In this document: piece by piece, positions 9,671-18,597 of the stretch
Layout of the letters: every line of letters begins with the position of its first letter
Position numbering within the stretch: position 1 is the first letter of the stretch
NCBI RefSeq assembly: GCF_000218525.1
Contig: NZ_AFHO01000009.1
Coordinates: forward strand, 1 to 48,702
Reading direction: 5' to 3'
DNA length: 48,702 nucleotides
Source: Mesomycoplasma ovipneumoniae SC01
GTDB lineage: Bacteria; Bacillota_I; Bacilli_A; Mycoplasmatales; Metamycoplasmataceae
The notes under the pieces: generated by a model
What the model saw: only the letters and a program-made list of their open reading frames with translations
Databases searched by the model: none
Told to the model about the DNA's origin: nothing
Position numbers and translations under genes: made by a program

Positions 9671-9676
9671 TATAAT
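9671..9676 (+). promoter_or_regulatory. Transposase promoter, leaderless type
   Basis: GGTATAAT with the ATG only 9 nt after the box (9685), leaving no room for a ribosome site. The context GGTATAATT...ACATTATGAAAAAA is very similar to the P159-like gene start at 32526-32550. Confidence 0.5.
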
Positions 9677-9684
9677 TATACATT

Positions 9685-11342
9685 ATGAAAAAACAAAATT
9701 TGTTTTTATTTAATGTTTGAGGATCTTCAAAAGATAAACCATATAAATATGTTGGCTGAACACAAGGTTATGGCAAAGGTGCAAAACGTTGATTTAGTTT
9801 AGGAAATGAGCGGAATTTGGAAAAAATTAATCCAAATGCTGTTCAAATTATCAAAGAAAAATTGAAATTGTTTTCAAATTTAGATGACAAAGATAAAGTC
9901 AAGGCTATTTTACTTGATTCTATTAAAAATTCCACCATAATCGAAAGTTCGGTTTTTGTTGGTGGGGAATTAATTGAAAAACTTATTGAAAAGCACAATA
10001 TTTTTGAATCACTTCCTAAAAGTAGACATAAAAATATGAAGGAAATTTTTAACTACTTAATTTCAAAACGGATCACTGATCCTGGCAGTATTATTAATGC
10101 TTTTGATAAAAAGGATGACTACTCAAATCAAATAAATACTTCCAAAAATAGCTTTTATAGACTCTTAGATCTTGTCTTTGAGTCACAAAATCAACTTTTA
10201 AATAGTGTCAACAAAATGGTAACAAGTGAACTTGGAAAAAGGGACAGTGAATTTTATTTTGATTCATCAACAGTCTATTTTGAGACATTTGAAAGAAATG
10301 GATTAAGAATTCCTGGTTATTCTAAAGATGCTAAATTCAAAGAAGACCAAATTGTCATTGGCTAGCGTGCGATAAAAATGGTATTCCTTTTCATATTAAA
10401 GTTTTTAAAGGGAATACCGGCGATTCTAGTACATTAATCCCTTTTGTATTAGATGTTGAATCCAAATATAATATCAAAAATATGACAATAATCGCTGATC
10501 GTGGCATGTCAACAGCCGCAAATATTCGATTTCTTGAATCAAGAAACTATAATTTCATTATTTCTTATCGTGCAAAGGTAGGAACTCAAAAATTTAAAAA
10601 TTATTTACTAGATCTAAGCGATTATGTTAATGTAAATGCGGATTTTAAGTATAAAAAAGAAGAATTTTATTCATCTTATAAGAATAAAAGATACACCGAA
10701 AATATCAGAAGAAGAATTATTACTTACAGTACAAAAAGAGCAATAAAAGACAGCAAAGCGCGCGAAGAGCAAATCCAAAGTTTTATTAAAAAACAAAATA
10801 AAGATGGTTTTATTGAGCTAAGCAAATTGTTTGGTAAAAAACCTAAATATTTTAAGCAAATTTCAAACATGAAATTTGAATTAGATCAAAGTAAAATTGA
10901 CAAAGACAAACAATTTGATGGCTACTATGTTTATGAAACAAATATGCTAAATTTGAATGTCTTAGACATAGTTGAAAAATACCAAAAACAGTCAAATATT
11001 AAAGCTAATTTTAGAAGTCTAAAAGGTTTATTGAATATTCGACCTGTATTTTTAAGAATTGACGATCATATCCTAGCTCATATACTTTTGTGTTTTATCT
11101 CACTAGTTATTTTAAAAACTATAATTTTTAAAATTAACAGACATATTAGTGAAAACAAGTTACTCCAAAACAATCTATTAACTGAAGTTGGTTTAGTAAC
11201 GATGTTGCAAAAATTAAGACAAAGAGTTGAATTCAACACTTTAGATCAACAAATGATATTTAAAAATCGCGAAGGTGTCCCTAGTGATCCAAATATTTGA
11301 AATAGGTATGATTTTTACTTTGATATCTTAATAAATCACTAA
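9685..11342 (+). pseudogene. IS1634-family DDE transposase, frameshifted
   Basis: About 550 aa when the two frames are joined. Frame 1 (MKKQNLFLFNVWGSS...) ends at TAG 10363; frame 2 continues as LACDKNGIPFHIKVFKG and runs to TAA 11340-11342. The join needs a -1 shift at about 10361. Catalytic Asp candidates are in FYFDSS (codon 10261) and IIADRG (codon 10497). In the C-terminal motif, usually I-E-x-x-F-R, this copy reads NIKANFR, with Lys (AAA at 11001-11003) where Glu is expected. No slippery heptamer is seen at the join. Frameshift plus missing Glu suggest an inactive enzyme. Confidence 0.85.
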
Positions 11343-11432
11343 TAAAATTGTAATTAACTTTTGCCAAAAAAGCTAAAAAAGTGCCTAAAACCCGAGACTT
11401 TTTTAAAATTACCTTATCAAACTGCCAAACTA

Positions 11433-11543
11433 GGAAATAACTGATAATTTAAAAAACCAAAAAATTATACCAATTAATATTTATAAATAAACTTTTTGAT
11501 GTATAATTTTTTGGTTTTTTATAAAATTTTATTTGAACTAATT
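11433..11543 (+). repeat. Right direct repeat flanking the IS
   Basis: Second copy (111 bp) of 9423-9530, containing a non-coding relic of the ymdB 3' end, a second copy of the 20-bp terminator stem (11451-11470 / 11501-11520), and the last two codons of ychF. Differences from the left copy include one C/T change and small indels, showing that the insertion is not recent. Confidence 0.85.
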
Positions 11544-12641
11544 ACTTATTCGGAAATGGCATATTTCTGCGTCTTTTATCAAGTATTCTTTTCCCTCAAG
11601 ACGAATTTTACCTTTTTCTTTAAGTGCTTTTTCGCTTTTGAACTCAATAAAATCCTCATATGCGATAATTTCAACTCTTATGAATTTTTTGACAAAATCA
11701 GAGTGAATAATCCCACTACAATCAACTGCACTTGTGTTTTTCCTAAATATTCATGAGCGAACTTCTTTTTTTCCAACAGTAAAAAAAGTTGCTAGCCCAA
11801 GAAGTTTAAAACTATTAAGAACAAGAAAATCAAGAGATGACTTCTCTAGTCCAAATTCTTGTAAAAAGAGTTGTTTTTCATCTTGATCAAGTTGGGAAAT
11901 TTCGTGTTCTAAGGCTACACAAATTGGGATTAAAATTGCATTTTCCTTTTCAAGATAAGTTTTAAGCTCAGAAAAATATGGATTTTTTAGGGGATCGCTA
12001 ACAGATTTTTGGTCAATGTTAGCAACATATAAAATAGGTTTTATACTTAAAAGTTGCCAATTTTTGATTATTTGACGCTCATCATTGTCTAAAGTCAAAT
12101 CGCGTAATGATTTATCTTTTTGTAAATGATCTTTTGCTTTTTTAGCAAGTTCAAATTCAACTTTTGCTTGTTTGTCGTTTGTATTGTTGATTTTTTTACT
12201 AAGTCGCAAAATAATTGACTCAATTGAACTTAAATCGGCAAGAATGAGCTCTAAATTTATCGTTTGGATGTCAAAAATAGGATTCACTTGATTATTAACG
12301 TGAATTATTTTTGAATCATCAAAACAACGCACAACATGAACTAGACAATCAACATTGCGAATATTTTCGAGAAATTTATTGCCTAATCCCTCACCTAATG
12401 AAGCTCCTTTTATTAAACCAGCAATATCGACAAAAGAGTAAGTAGAAAAAACAATTTTATTTGGCTTAACAATATCGGCTAAATTAATTAGTCTTGGATC
12501 ACGTATTTCAACAGTTGCAATGTTTGAGTCTATTGTTGCAAAGGGGTAATTAGCAATTTCAACATTCATTTTTGTCAGTGCTGAAAAAAGCGATGATTTT
12601 CCGACATTAGGAAGTCCAATAAGACCTGCTTTTAGATTCAT
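11538..12641 (-). CDS. ychF: Redox-regulated ATPase YchF (OLA1 family)
   Basis: A 367-aa Obg-related P-loop protein; family members bind ATP rather than GTP and associate with ribosomes. The G1 motif GLPNVGKSS is at residues 9-17, G3 is [10 protein letters not shown], and the usual NKxD is replaced by NIDQ, in line with the altered nucleotide specificity of the family. The C-terminal TGS domain follows a TGA read as Trp (KKEVRSW) and includes GIIHSDF and the end HFRISN, so the protein is full length. The final codons lie inside the right IS-flanking repeat. Last gene of rpsF-ssb-rpsR-ychF, 15 nt after rpsR. Confidence 0.96.
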
Positions 12642-12656
12642 ATTATATTTTTATGA

Positions 12657-12920
12657 CTAAACTCGAGTTTTATCGTAACTTCCCCGGATTCTGTCACCAA
12701 CAAACGGAAGTAAAGCGACAAAACGTGCTCTTTTAATTGCTAGTGATAATTTACGTTGGTGTTTTGCGCAATTACCTGTAATTCGTGAAGGTTGAATTTT
12801 TCCAAAAGAGTTAATATAACGTTGAAGCACTTCAATTGATTTATAGTCAATGTAAGAAAGTTTAGCTTCACAAAATTGGCACACTTTTTTTTTGAATTTT
12901 TTAGCGTATTTTTTGTTCAT
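12657..12920 (-). CDS. rpsR: 30S ribosomal protein S18
   Basis: An 87-aa basic protein that pairs with S6 in the platform of the small subunit. It keeps the [14 protein letters not shown] zinc-ribbon-like start (two of the usual cysteines) and the conserved [19 protein letters not shown] and LPFVGD segments. It follows ssb by 14 nt and precedes ychF. Confidence 0.97.
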   Translation of the reverse strand: MNKKYAKKFKKKVCQFCEAKLSYIDYKSIEVLQRYINSFGKIQPSRITGNCAKHQRKLSLAIKRARFVALLPFVGDRIRGSYDKTRV

Positions 12921-12934
12921 TTTTGCATTCCTTT

Positions 12935-13489
12935 TTAATTTAATTTGTTAGGATCAAGATCATCAATTTCTCATTCAGCAAATGGATCTCTATCATCATC
13001 GCTAATTTCAATATTAGTTTCATCAAAATTCATTGGCGGTTCTGTCTGAAAAATATTATCCTCGTGAAATGATCTTTTATTATTTTGGGGAAGTTGAAAA
13101 TCATCAAATATTGGTTCAAAAGTTGGTTCACTAACTTTTTGAGCTAATTTTTGGCGACGCATTTCTAATTGTTCTTTAGTTTCTAATAAACGAAAGTAGT
13201 CAACATTTACTTCATAATTAGTAAGATAATTTGTTGTATTTGACATAACACGATTAGCTTGTAAAGAACCTTCGATTGCTATCAAACTTCCTACGGTAAT
13301 TAGTTTGTCGAGCGATGTTGCATTTTGTCGTCAAGCAACTACGGGAATAAAATCAGTAATTGTAGGCGAATTTTGATTATATTTTCGTCTATCAATTGCT
13401 AAATTAAATCGAATAAAATTAACATTTGACTTTGTTGTCATAAATACAGGTTTAGAAGAAACGCGTCCAATTAAAATAATTCGATTCAT
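12935..13489 (-). CDS. ssb: Single-stranded DNA-binding protein
   Basis: A 184-aa SSB with an N-terminal OB fold ([38 protein letters not shown] with a TGA-encoded Trp, [16 protein letters not shown]). The C-terminal half is a polar linker ending in an acidic tail ([21 protein letters not shown]). The tail lacks the strict DDDIPF end of model SSBs but is acidic with an internal DPF. It lies between rpsF and rpsR, the usual Firmicute/mollicute position. Confidence 0.95.
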
Positions 13490-13542
13490 AATTTTTTTAT
13501 AGTTTTTATCTATTTTTATTTATTGACTAAAATAGATAAAAA

Positions 13543-14142
13543 CTATTGGGATTCCTGTATTTTTTTAGCACTATCAGCACCAGTTTCTGGTTGGTTTGCT
13601 GAAGAAGATGAATTTGAAGTTTTTCCGCGTTGGGATAAGTTAGCCTTATCTGAAGACTGTTGGGCAAAACCTTGTTTTGCGCCGCCTTGAGTATTAGGTC
13701 TAAAATTTCGACGTTGAAAAGGTTTATCAGTTTTTTCTGCTTGGTTAGGTGAGTTTTGGTCTTGACGAGTTCGTGTCGCTGATTTGAAATTAGGTCTATC
13801 TGAATGATCACGTCTTGCATTTGTTCTTTTATGGCGATCGGCATTTTTTGGTTTTTGGTTAAAACCTTTTTCAGAGTCAAGATTAATTATCAAGTATCGT
13901 CAAATTGATTTGGTAATATTCGCGCGGCGAACAAATTCTTCAATTAAATTAGCTGGCGAATCAAGATTAATTAAAAAATATTGTGCAGTTTTTGATTTTT
14001 TAATAGGGTAAGCAAGACTTGAATTTTCAAGCTTAACAAGTTTGTATGACGAATTTTGACTAAAAGTAGTAGACAGCAAATTTTCTAATATTGTTGCTTC
14101 TGCTTTTGGGTCTAAAATTGTCATTATTTCGTATTTTGGCAT
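13543..14142 (-). CDS. rpsF: 30S ribosomal protein S6 with long disordered C-terminus
   Basis: The first 95 or so residues are S6 (MPKYEIMTILDPKAEA, SSLAYPIKKSKTAQYFLINL, RRANITKSIWRYLI, with TGA as Trp). It then continues for about 100 residues of Arg/Gln/Asn/Ser-rich, low-complexity sequence with the RRNFRPNTQGGAKQ type and no hydrophobic core. The total is 199 aa, about twice the usual S6. AAGGAGAATTAAT precedes the ATG. First gene of the rpsF-ssb-rpsR-ychF operon. The tail may bind RNA; this is inference. Confidence 0.95.
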
Positions 14143-14166
14143 ATTAATTCTCCTTATGGGCTTGTG

Positions 14167-14222
14167 GGTTATAAAAATAACCAAGGATGTTTTACTAAAT
14201 TTAAAACTAGTTTGAAATTATA
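14167..14222 (-). promoter_or_regulatory. rpsF promoter and leader hairpin
   Basis: TATAAT on the minus strand at 14217-14222, about 75 nt before the rpsF ATG. The leader has a perfect 6-bp stem with a 4-nt loop (GGTTAT/ATAACC, 14167-14182) followed by CCACAAGCCC. In many bacteria an rpsF leader binds the S6:S18 complex; the conserved motif was not verified here. Confidence 0.45.
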
Positions 14223-14299
14223 ACATGAAAAACTAAAAAAAATAAAAAAATTAACTAAATTATTTTAGTTAATTTTCCTTGGTCTAATTATATTATATA

Positions 14300-14376
14300 T
14301 GGCGCGCCCGGAAGGAGTCGAACCCTCAACCTCTTGGGCCGTAACCAAACACTCTGTCCAATTGAGCTACGGGCGC
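14300..14376 (-). tRNA. tRNA-Arg (anticodon ACG)
   Basis: A 77-nt cloverleaf: acceptor GCGCCCG/CGGGCGC, D stem GCTC/GAGT, anticodon stem TTTGG/CCAAG with loop TTACGGC (anticodon ACG, wobble A expected to become inosine), T arm GAGGG TTCGACT CCTTC, discriminator G and encoded CCA. Nine nt downstream of tRNA-Cys and probably co-transcribed. Confidence 0.95.
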
Positions 14377-14385
14377 ATTACATTT

Positions 14386-14460
14386 TGGAGGCACCAACCG
14401 GACTCGAACCGGTACATCAAGGTGTTGCAGACCTATGCCTTACCATTTGGCTATGGTGCC
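14386..14460 (-). tRNA. tRNA-Cys (anticodon GCA)
   Basis: A 75-nt cloverleaf with acceptor GGCACCA/TGGTGCC, anticodon loop CTGCAAC (anticodon GCA), T arm ACCGG TTCGAGT CCGGT, discriminator T and encoded CCA. Confidence 0.95.
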
Positions 14461-14484
14461 ATTGCCTAAAAACCATCAAATATA

Positions 14485-14490
14485 ATTATA
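14485..14490 (-). promoter_or_regulatory. Promoter of the tRNA-Cys/tRNA-Arg pair
   Basis: TATAAT on the minus strand, 24 nt upstream of the tRNA-Cys 5' end. Confidence 0.5.
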
Positions 14491-14562
14491 GCAGATTTTA
14501 ATTTAAAACAAAGAAATTTTTCATTTGTTTTTCTAGAAAGTGGTTCACTTTAAAATATTAAA

Positions 14563-15384
14563 CTATTTTTCGGAATCTTGTTGTGCAAGTATTTGAGTTA
14601 AAATCTTAATTAATTCTTGTTTTTTTAACTGTTCAAAACCAGAAATTTCTAATTTTTTGGCAATTTCGTGTAATTGTGGTAAATCTAATTTTTCAAGTGC
14701 GATTTTTATTTTTTCTTCTTTTGTTTGATGTTTGTTTTGAGCTTCTTGGGTTTGTGTGTTTTCAGGGTTATTTGCTTGTTGTGAATTCATTGGATTTTGG
14801 TGACCTAAGTCAAAAATATTCATAAATTCAGAAAATGCTTTAGGATCTTTTTTCATTTCATCAATACGTTTTTCAATAATGACTAATGTTCGAGAAAGTT
14901 TGAATATTGACTTAATTCTAAGCACTTTTGTATAGAAAAATGGAATTAAAATAAAAATTAACGCAATAAGAATTATTTGAATAGTCAAAATTACGGCAAA
15001 ATTTTGATTATTAAGACTTAAATTTCCAATTATTACTACTGTTGAATTTATTATTGAAAGAGCAGCACTGGAAAATGAAACGAACGAGAAAAAAAAGGAA
15101 CGATCGCCAATAGGTGCAAAATCTTTTGCTTTATATGATGTAAAGATAGAATATACATAAAAAAATAAATTTGCAGCAGTAAATAAAATTGATAAAATCG
15201 AAAAAGCTCGACCAATGTTTTTAATATCTAAATCTAAAAAAAGTTGTACACTTAAAAAAACACTTAGTAAAAGGAGTAACACCGGATAAGAAAAAATTCA
15301 AATTCGGTATTGCTTTTTTTCATTTTTTCACAACTCAGCCACTGATGGAACTTTATTTTTTCCAAATGGATTTTCTCAAACCAT
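14563..15384 (-). CDS. Membrane protein with C-terminal Rho_N/SAP-like motif
   Basis: A 273-aa protein, start MVWENPFGKNK after the strong site GGAGGGTGT; three TGA codons near the N-terminus are read as Trp. About four hydrophobic helices occupy residues 45-165. A Gln/Asn-rich linker (NPMNSQQANNPENTQTQEAQ) leads to a C-terminal helical motif, LDLPQLHEIAKKLEISGFEQ then KKQELIKILTQIL. This L-x2-L-x2-IA-x4-I-x10-K-x2-LI pattern is like the Rho N-terminal/SAP-type nucleic-acid-binding fold. If so, the protein could tether DNA or RNA to the membrane. The function is unknown. Confidence 0.7.
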
Positions 15385-15463
15385 ACACCCTCCAATATAA
15401 ATTAGTATAATATAATTATAAAATAATTTAAAATAATATTATAAAAAAAGATGAATATTTAAC

Positions 15464-16090
15464 CTAAAGTTTGGAAAATTGATTTATTTCCTTGTTTTGA
15501 TAATTGTACCAAATTCGGTCAATTTTGGAAATTTTATCAATTTTTTTTGCAATATCACTAAATTCTTTTGAGGTTAAAAGCGCGGTAAAAAAGGAGCAAA
15601 AGTCAGTGGCATATTTTTTATTTCCCTGAAATTTATTAAGACCAACAATCATTGTGTAATTTTCGTTTTTTCAAAGCAGTCCGCGAAAAAAATATAAATT
15701 TTTAGTGTATGAAACTTCCTCAATAATTCAAGTTTCACAATAATTTCCTTCAAGAAAAGATAAATAATAGTCTCAAACTAATAATTTAGCTTTGATTTGA
15801 TTAAATAAGCTCCGGTTTGTATGAATATTTCATTTTTGAAAATTAGTGAATTTTTTTGATAATTTTCCGTTGTTAATAAGACTTATTATTTTTCTTGTTG
15901 GCCAGTCTTTTAAAAATGGTATTTTTTTAAGGCCAATTCCATGTGGAAAATCAAGTAAATTTGGCTTAATTGCAAAAACTTTTTCAATTTGATTGCACCA
16001 AATTGCTATTGTTCGATATTGTTCAACAACCTTTTGGTATCTTAGCAGATTTTCTTGAATTTTATTAACTCAATGATTAATTGAATCCAT
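15464..16090 (-). CDS. Hypothetical protein
   Basis: A 208-aa frame that needs several TGA codons as Trp (e.g. INHWVNK, CETWIIEE, LLWKNENY). Start MDSINHW follows AAAGGG. It is soluble-looking, basic and rich in Trp, Tyr and Lys, with no signal peptide or membrane helix. I do not recognise a family. It lies 111 nt downstream of the Ig-blocking homologue, on the same strand, with a hairpin between them. Confidence 0.65.
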
Positions 16091-16159
16091 TTTACCCTTT
16101 TATTAAAATTTTTAATTGTGCTTTTTTCAATAAAGTTAAGTAAAAAAGATATTTTTAGC

Positions 16160-16197
16160 ATAAAAAGTAAAAAATAATTATTTTTTTTACTTTTTAT
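16160..16197 (-). terminator. AT-rich hairpin after the Ig-blocking gene
   Basis: AAAAAGTAAAAAA...TTTTTTTTACTTTTT forms a long stem with a short AT loop just past the stop at 16202. Reads as a terminator on the minus strand, though it has almost no G or C. Confidence 0.5.
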
Positions 16198-16201
16198 TAG
16201 C

Positions 16202-18367
16202 TTAGTCTGTTGTTGTAATTGTTTTTGTTTCAACAGGCAGTCCTAAACCTGAAAGTTGACTTTGAAGTGATGCGTTTTCTACATAAATTTTGTTAAAAGT
16301 AGCACTTTTCTTTGCCACATCAACAAATTTGGACAATTGACTAAAAGCATCGCCAGAAAATGAACTACCAGTTATATAAAGTGGAATATTTGAAAGAGTT
16401 TTTCCATTTTCATCTTTTATATAAATTCCCGGTTGTTGGATAGGACCATTAACAAGTCTTGTAGTAAATTGGGAATTTTCAAAATCACTTGCTTGAACTT
16501 TATATACATAATTTGATCCTGTTGAGCTAGAATCGTTTGTTTTTGAGGCGCCAAAATATAAATATTGGAAAAGTAAATTAACATGCCCAGGATTTTTTTG
16601 CGATTCAGCTTCAACTTCTCAACTTTGGAGTTTTTCGTTAAAAAGTTTCTCTGTTTTAGCAAAATCTATCCCTTTTAGCGTCTTAATTTTTTTAGATGAA
16701 GAAAAATCAAGATGTAATGGATATCCTCCTCTACCACCAAAAGTTCCTTGGAAAACACGTTGATTAATTTTTGAACTAAAAGCAATTTCAAGTCCCTCAT
16801 TAACTTTGGCAGCATCATCACCCTCGTCTCAACGGAGAGTATCAAAAATAATTGATCCAGGAATTTTTTCTCCAGGTTGGACTAACTTAATATCACCTTT
16901 ATTTATATAATCAAAAGAAATAAAGTCCACATTTTTTAGGGCATTAGGATTAATTGCTCAATTACTTTCGTTGGTCCGTGAATTTGTATAGAGTTCTAGT
17001 TCGCTTAGTTTGCTGAATTTTTCAAGTCCGCGAAGACCATTAACTGCTTGGTGGTCATCTAAAAAGAGTGAAACTTTTTGCATTTGTGGTGGCAATAGTT
17101 CTAAAATTTCTTTTATATTTTGGGTTTTATGTTTTGCCCCGACATTTTTAAGAACAATTGCCTTGATTGAATTATCTTTATTAGCGGCATTTTTCATAAT
17201 CTCGGCAAAAGCTTTAAAAGCAACATCATCATCGGCATTTAGAACTAAAGTTTTAAATTCTGAAAGACTACCAGCGGTATTTCCAGGGGCACGAGTGTAT
17301 TTTATCAGTGAAATGCTACCGTTAGAAAATCCCTTACCATTGGTAAGACTACTAATTTCTGAACTTACATTAGTGTCATTTCATCCTTCATATTTTAGCG
17401 AACCAATTTGAGTTGCATCATATCTTGTTCATTTTGAATCAACGGCATTTAATCTTCTTTTATTATCTGCCTTAATTCCATTTACGACAACATTGACTTT
17501 TGGTTCTCATCCATCGGTTTCAGGATCAGGAGTGTAGCCATCTTTTATCATTTGTAATTCTTCTTTTGTAAAAGGTTGGTCAAGTTGTCTTCGTTGCTCA
17601 ATCACTTTTAAGTAATTTTGTTCGCGCTCAAGATAATTATTTGCAACTCAGCGAGAGTATTTATAGCCCTCAAGATAGGATTCTAGAGTAACTTTTGGTT
17701 TACCATCTTCTCCAACTGGCGCATATTTTTTATAGTGCTCGTCAATAATTGAAATAACACGGTTTGCTTCGTCAACTTCGGCTTGATATTTATCTCTTTC
17801 GCGTCTAACCTCGGCGATTTTCCGGTCTTGTTGTTTTCTTCACAAACCAAGGGCGCGTTGATAAGCTGAATCACCAAAATTAACAGCAGGTGAGTTATTT
17901 CTATTTTGAACTTGTGGTTGACTTACTGTTCTTGAAGTTGAAATTGTTGGCCGAGAAGATATAGTTCTGGTCGGACTTTGGCGCGCAGGTGTTGTTCGAA
18001 TAGGGACGGTTGATTCAATAGTTTGAATTCTTTTTACAGGTTTAGGTGTTATTTTTTCAGGTAAGGGCTCAATTTTTTCTATTTTTGGTGTTACTATTTG
18101 TGGTTTAACTGGATTTTCAATTTTTTCTTTAGGTGTTTCTATTTTTGGCGGAACAAAAACAGTATTAGCTACTGGCGAATTAAATCCAGTATCATTTGGC
18201 TGATTTTTTGAAATTATTGAAGGCGCTTGAGTTGAATAACTAACTTCATTGGATAAAAAATCAAAATTAAGTAATGATTGATTAATTGAAAACAAACTTA
18301 AAGATAACAATGCTGTTGCCATTGCTACAATTACAACTTTTCGACGACGGGAAAAATATAGTTTCAT
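16202..18367 (-). CDS. Immunoglobulin-blocking virulence protein homologue (MIB-like)
   Basis: A 721-aa surface protein. Start MKLYFSRRRK is chosen because GGAGG lies 6 nt upstream; a TTG start four codons earlier would overlap that site. It has an N-terminal anchor helix (about 10-30), a Pro/Thr/Lys-rich stalk (about 60-165), a helical segment (AEVRRERDKYQAEVDEANR), and a domain with SKWTRYD...YEGWNDTNVSSE followed by leucine-rich repeats (KVSLFLDDHQAV, LEKFSKLSELELYTN, then GGRGGYPLHLDFS). This order fits the mycoplasma Ig-blocking family (MIB of M. mycoides, related to protein M). MIB normally works with a serine protease (MIP) encoded beside it; no such gene is adjacent here. Confidence 0.78.
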
Positions 18368-18597
18368 ACTTGCCTCCAAATTTTCTTATTTATTAAAGAT
18401 GTTTGATTTTAATAATACTTATAATAAATTTTACCAACTAAGTCTGATTTTAGCGGTAAATTTATATTTTTAGCAACAAAAAATCATATTAGCCACCTTT
18501 GAAAACTTTTTAAAATTAAAAATTATACACTAAAAAAACTAAAGTCCAAATTATTTAGATAAATTAGTTTAAAAAATTCGCCCAACTCGTTTTTATT

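Larger units (their letters stand above)
9531..11432 (+). mobile_element. IS1634-family insertion sequence, degenerate
   Basis: About 1.9 kb bounded by imperfect inverted repeats: left CTGAGTTTCCCAATTTGAT, right (reverse complement) CTAGTTTGGCAGTTTGAT. It holds one transposase gene (9685-11342) with a frameshift. The left end has a small hairpin (ATTCACT TTTT AGTGAAT, about 9557-9574); the right end has a hairpin (AAAAAAGT...ACTTTTTT) like that of repeats A, B and D. It is flanked by direct repeats of 108 and 111 bp. The left end of another copy appears at 48644. Confidence 0.88.

Noticed and set aside
10355..10370. Programmed -1 frameshift in the transposase
   Set aside because: No X XXY YYZ heptamer is present at the frame change and the catalytic Glu also seems lost, so decay is the simpler reading.
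13527..13880. Second minus-strand frame overlapping the rpsF tail
   Set aside because: The other frame is continuous with S6 through a TGA-Trp codon and ends the gene sensibly; this frame is a low-complexity shadow.
18367..18379. Longer TTG start for the Ig-blocking homologue
   Set aside because: The TTG overlaps the GGAGG ribosome site that is well placed for the ATG at 18367.
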